From Thalassobacillus sp. CUG 92003 (GTDB lineage Bacteria; Bacillota; Bacilli; Bacillales; Halobacillaceae): a stretch of 64,000 nucleotides of DNA. Positions 63,257 to 64,000 of this stretch are shown here, piece after piece (position 1 is the first letter of the stretch; each line of letters opens with the position of its first letter). The stretch is taken from positions 1 through 64,000 of the forward strand of contig NZ_JABLSJ010000009.1 of the NCBI RefSeq assembly GCF_013618635.1. The letters run 5' to 3'. A program made the position numbers and the translations under genes. Below the pieces are notes generated by a model that worked only from the letters and a program-made list of their open reading frames with translations, was not told where the DNA came from and did not search any database.

Positions 63257-63285
63257 CATGTTACAGTCACACTTAATATGAGACT

Positions 63286-63717
63286 TTAAAATTCTTCACA
63301 ATGTTCATCAAATAGACGCTGCAAGTGCCCGATGACTTCCATAGGCTCTGACCCTTCAATATCATGACGCTCGACCATCGTTACGATTTTGCCGTCTTTC
63401 AGCAAAGCAAATGATGGTGAGGATGGAGGGAAGCCTTCGAAATACTCGCGAGCCCGGTCTGTTGCTTCGCGATCCTGTCCAGCAAATACAGTCACCAATT
63501 GATCCGGACGCTTATCATAATGAACAGCATGAGCAGCAGCAGGTCTTGCCACGCCACCTGCACAGCCACAAACTGAGTTTACCATAACCAGTGTCGTACC
63601 TGGTTTTTCCAACGTTTCATCAACTTCTGCAGGTGTGGTTAACTGCGTATATCCAGCGTTTGCGATTTCATCACGTGCTTTTGTTACAACATCGTTCATG
63701 TAAATATTGAAATCCAT
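63286..63717 (-). CDS. brxB: Bacilliredoxin BrxB (YqiW)
   Basis: Thiol oxidoreductase that removes bacillithiol from S-bacillithiolated proteins. 143 residues with the CGC active site in [16 protein letters not shown] and the UPF0403/YphP-YqiW features [20 protein letters not shown] and [10 protein letters not shown]. Its paralogue BrxA would not have this neighbourhood; yqjA beside it identifies YqiW. Confidence 0.94.
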   Translation of the reverse strand: MDFNIYMNDVVTKARDEIANAGYTQLTTPAEVDETLEKPGTTLVMVNSVCGCAGGVARPAAAHAVHYDKRPDQLVTVFAGQDREATDRAREYFEGFPPSSPSFALLKDGKIVTMVERHDIEGSEPMEVIGHLQRLFDEHCEEF

Positions 63718-63805
63718 ATATTATCCCCCTCGAATTGTAAAATTCATATCACGTTCATCTTACCAACATTTAAGCCACGTTTCAATTAACGACTCCTAAG
63801 AACAA

Positions 63806-64000
63806 GGCTCAGTTAAAGTTTGTTGTTGATATTTGAAGTGGATATTTATCTCGAAACGGAGTCTTTTGCAAAAGGCTGAATTGTGAAAAACTCGATTTCG
63901 AGATGTTCTCGGGGTTCGTTTCCGTAGTTAGAGTTAGGGGTGGTTGGGAAGCTACTCGCTTTCCTGTGGGGTCTTGCCTACTTCCTTCTCCGCTAATTAA
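63806..64000. mobile_element. Left part of a second MITE-like element
   Basis: Begins GGCTCAGTTAAAGTTTGTTG and matches the element at 23160 over its first ~105 bases, including the ATCTCGAAACGGAGTCTT and ACTCGATTTCGAGATG arms and further on CGCTTTCCTG. It runs off the window end. The 8 bases before it, AAGAACAA, would be the target duplication to look for beyond the right edge. Confidence 0.8.

Overview
The window is chromosomal DNA of an endospore-forming Bacillaceae bacterium. Gene content and order follow the Bacillus subtilis rsiX/sigX - resEDCBA - rluB - spmBA - dacB - scpBA - ribT - ppiB - lysA - spoVA - sigF/spoIIA - dacF - pdp - punA - deoB - xerD - yqzK - fur - spoIIM - nudF segment, and then the yqk/yqj/yqi segment. 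The proteins resemble those of moderately halophilic relatives (Halobacillus/Virgibacillus type). That placement is an inference from remembered family sequences, not a search. Most genes lie on the minus strand, and I saw no rRNA, tRNA or CRISPR.

Region by region. 0.1-2 kb: ECF sigma factor SigX, its anti-sigma factor RsiX and a likely autoregulatory promoter. 2-3.3 kb: a cobalamin riboswitch in front of a DUF4430 lipoprotein and an ECF-transporter S component, a probable B12 uptake unit. 3.4-10.3 kb: rluB-resABC-resDE (cytochrome c maturation and redox sensing). 10.3-12.5 kb: spmBA-dacB (spore cortex). 12.7-18.4 kb: ypuI, an unknown gene, scpBA, a DUF309 gene, ribT with two miniproteins, ppiB and lysA. 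18.6-26.5 kb: the spoVA operon (SigG-type promoter, spoVAEA missing), a MITE-like insertion, and sigF-spoIIAB-spoIIAA (SigH-type promoter) and dacF (SigF/G-type promoter). 26.5-33.2 kb: nucleoside salvage, xerD, yqzK, fur (PerR-type box at its promoter), spoIIM and nudF. 33.3-43 kb: housekeeping and metabolic genes, and an intergenic array of eight CGCCCA words, mostly 21 bp apart.

43-54.4 kb is an AT-rich accessory stretch: an ABC exporter, many small membrane proteins, and decayed genes (a DinB fragment, a HIT fragment and a frameshifted membrane gene). It also holds an M29 aminopeptidase homologue that appears to have lost two metal ligands. 54.4-63.7 kb returns to conserved order: a Y-family polymerase with a LexA-type box, a PepT-like peptidase and a propionate/methylmalonyl-CoA cluster. 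The cluster comprises a carboxyltransferase, a fused B12-domain/epimerase protein and the mutase large subunit. After it come the miniprotein Prli42, an L,D-transpeptidase, YqjA and the bacilliredoxin BrxB. A second copy of the interspersed element begins at the right edge, and an internal fragment lies at the left edge.

Two themes tie distant parts together. The riboswitch-controlled B12 uptake genes at 2-3.3 kb could supply the B12-dependent mutase at 58-61 kb. The stage II, stage V and dacF/dacB genes form most of a forespore and cortex programme, with promoter motifs of the expected sporulation sigma factors visible in the sequence.
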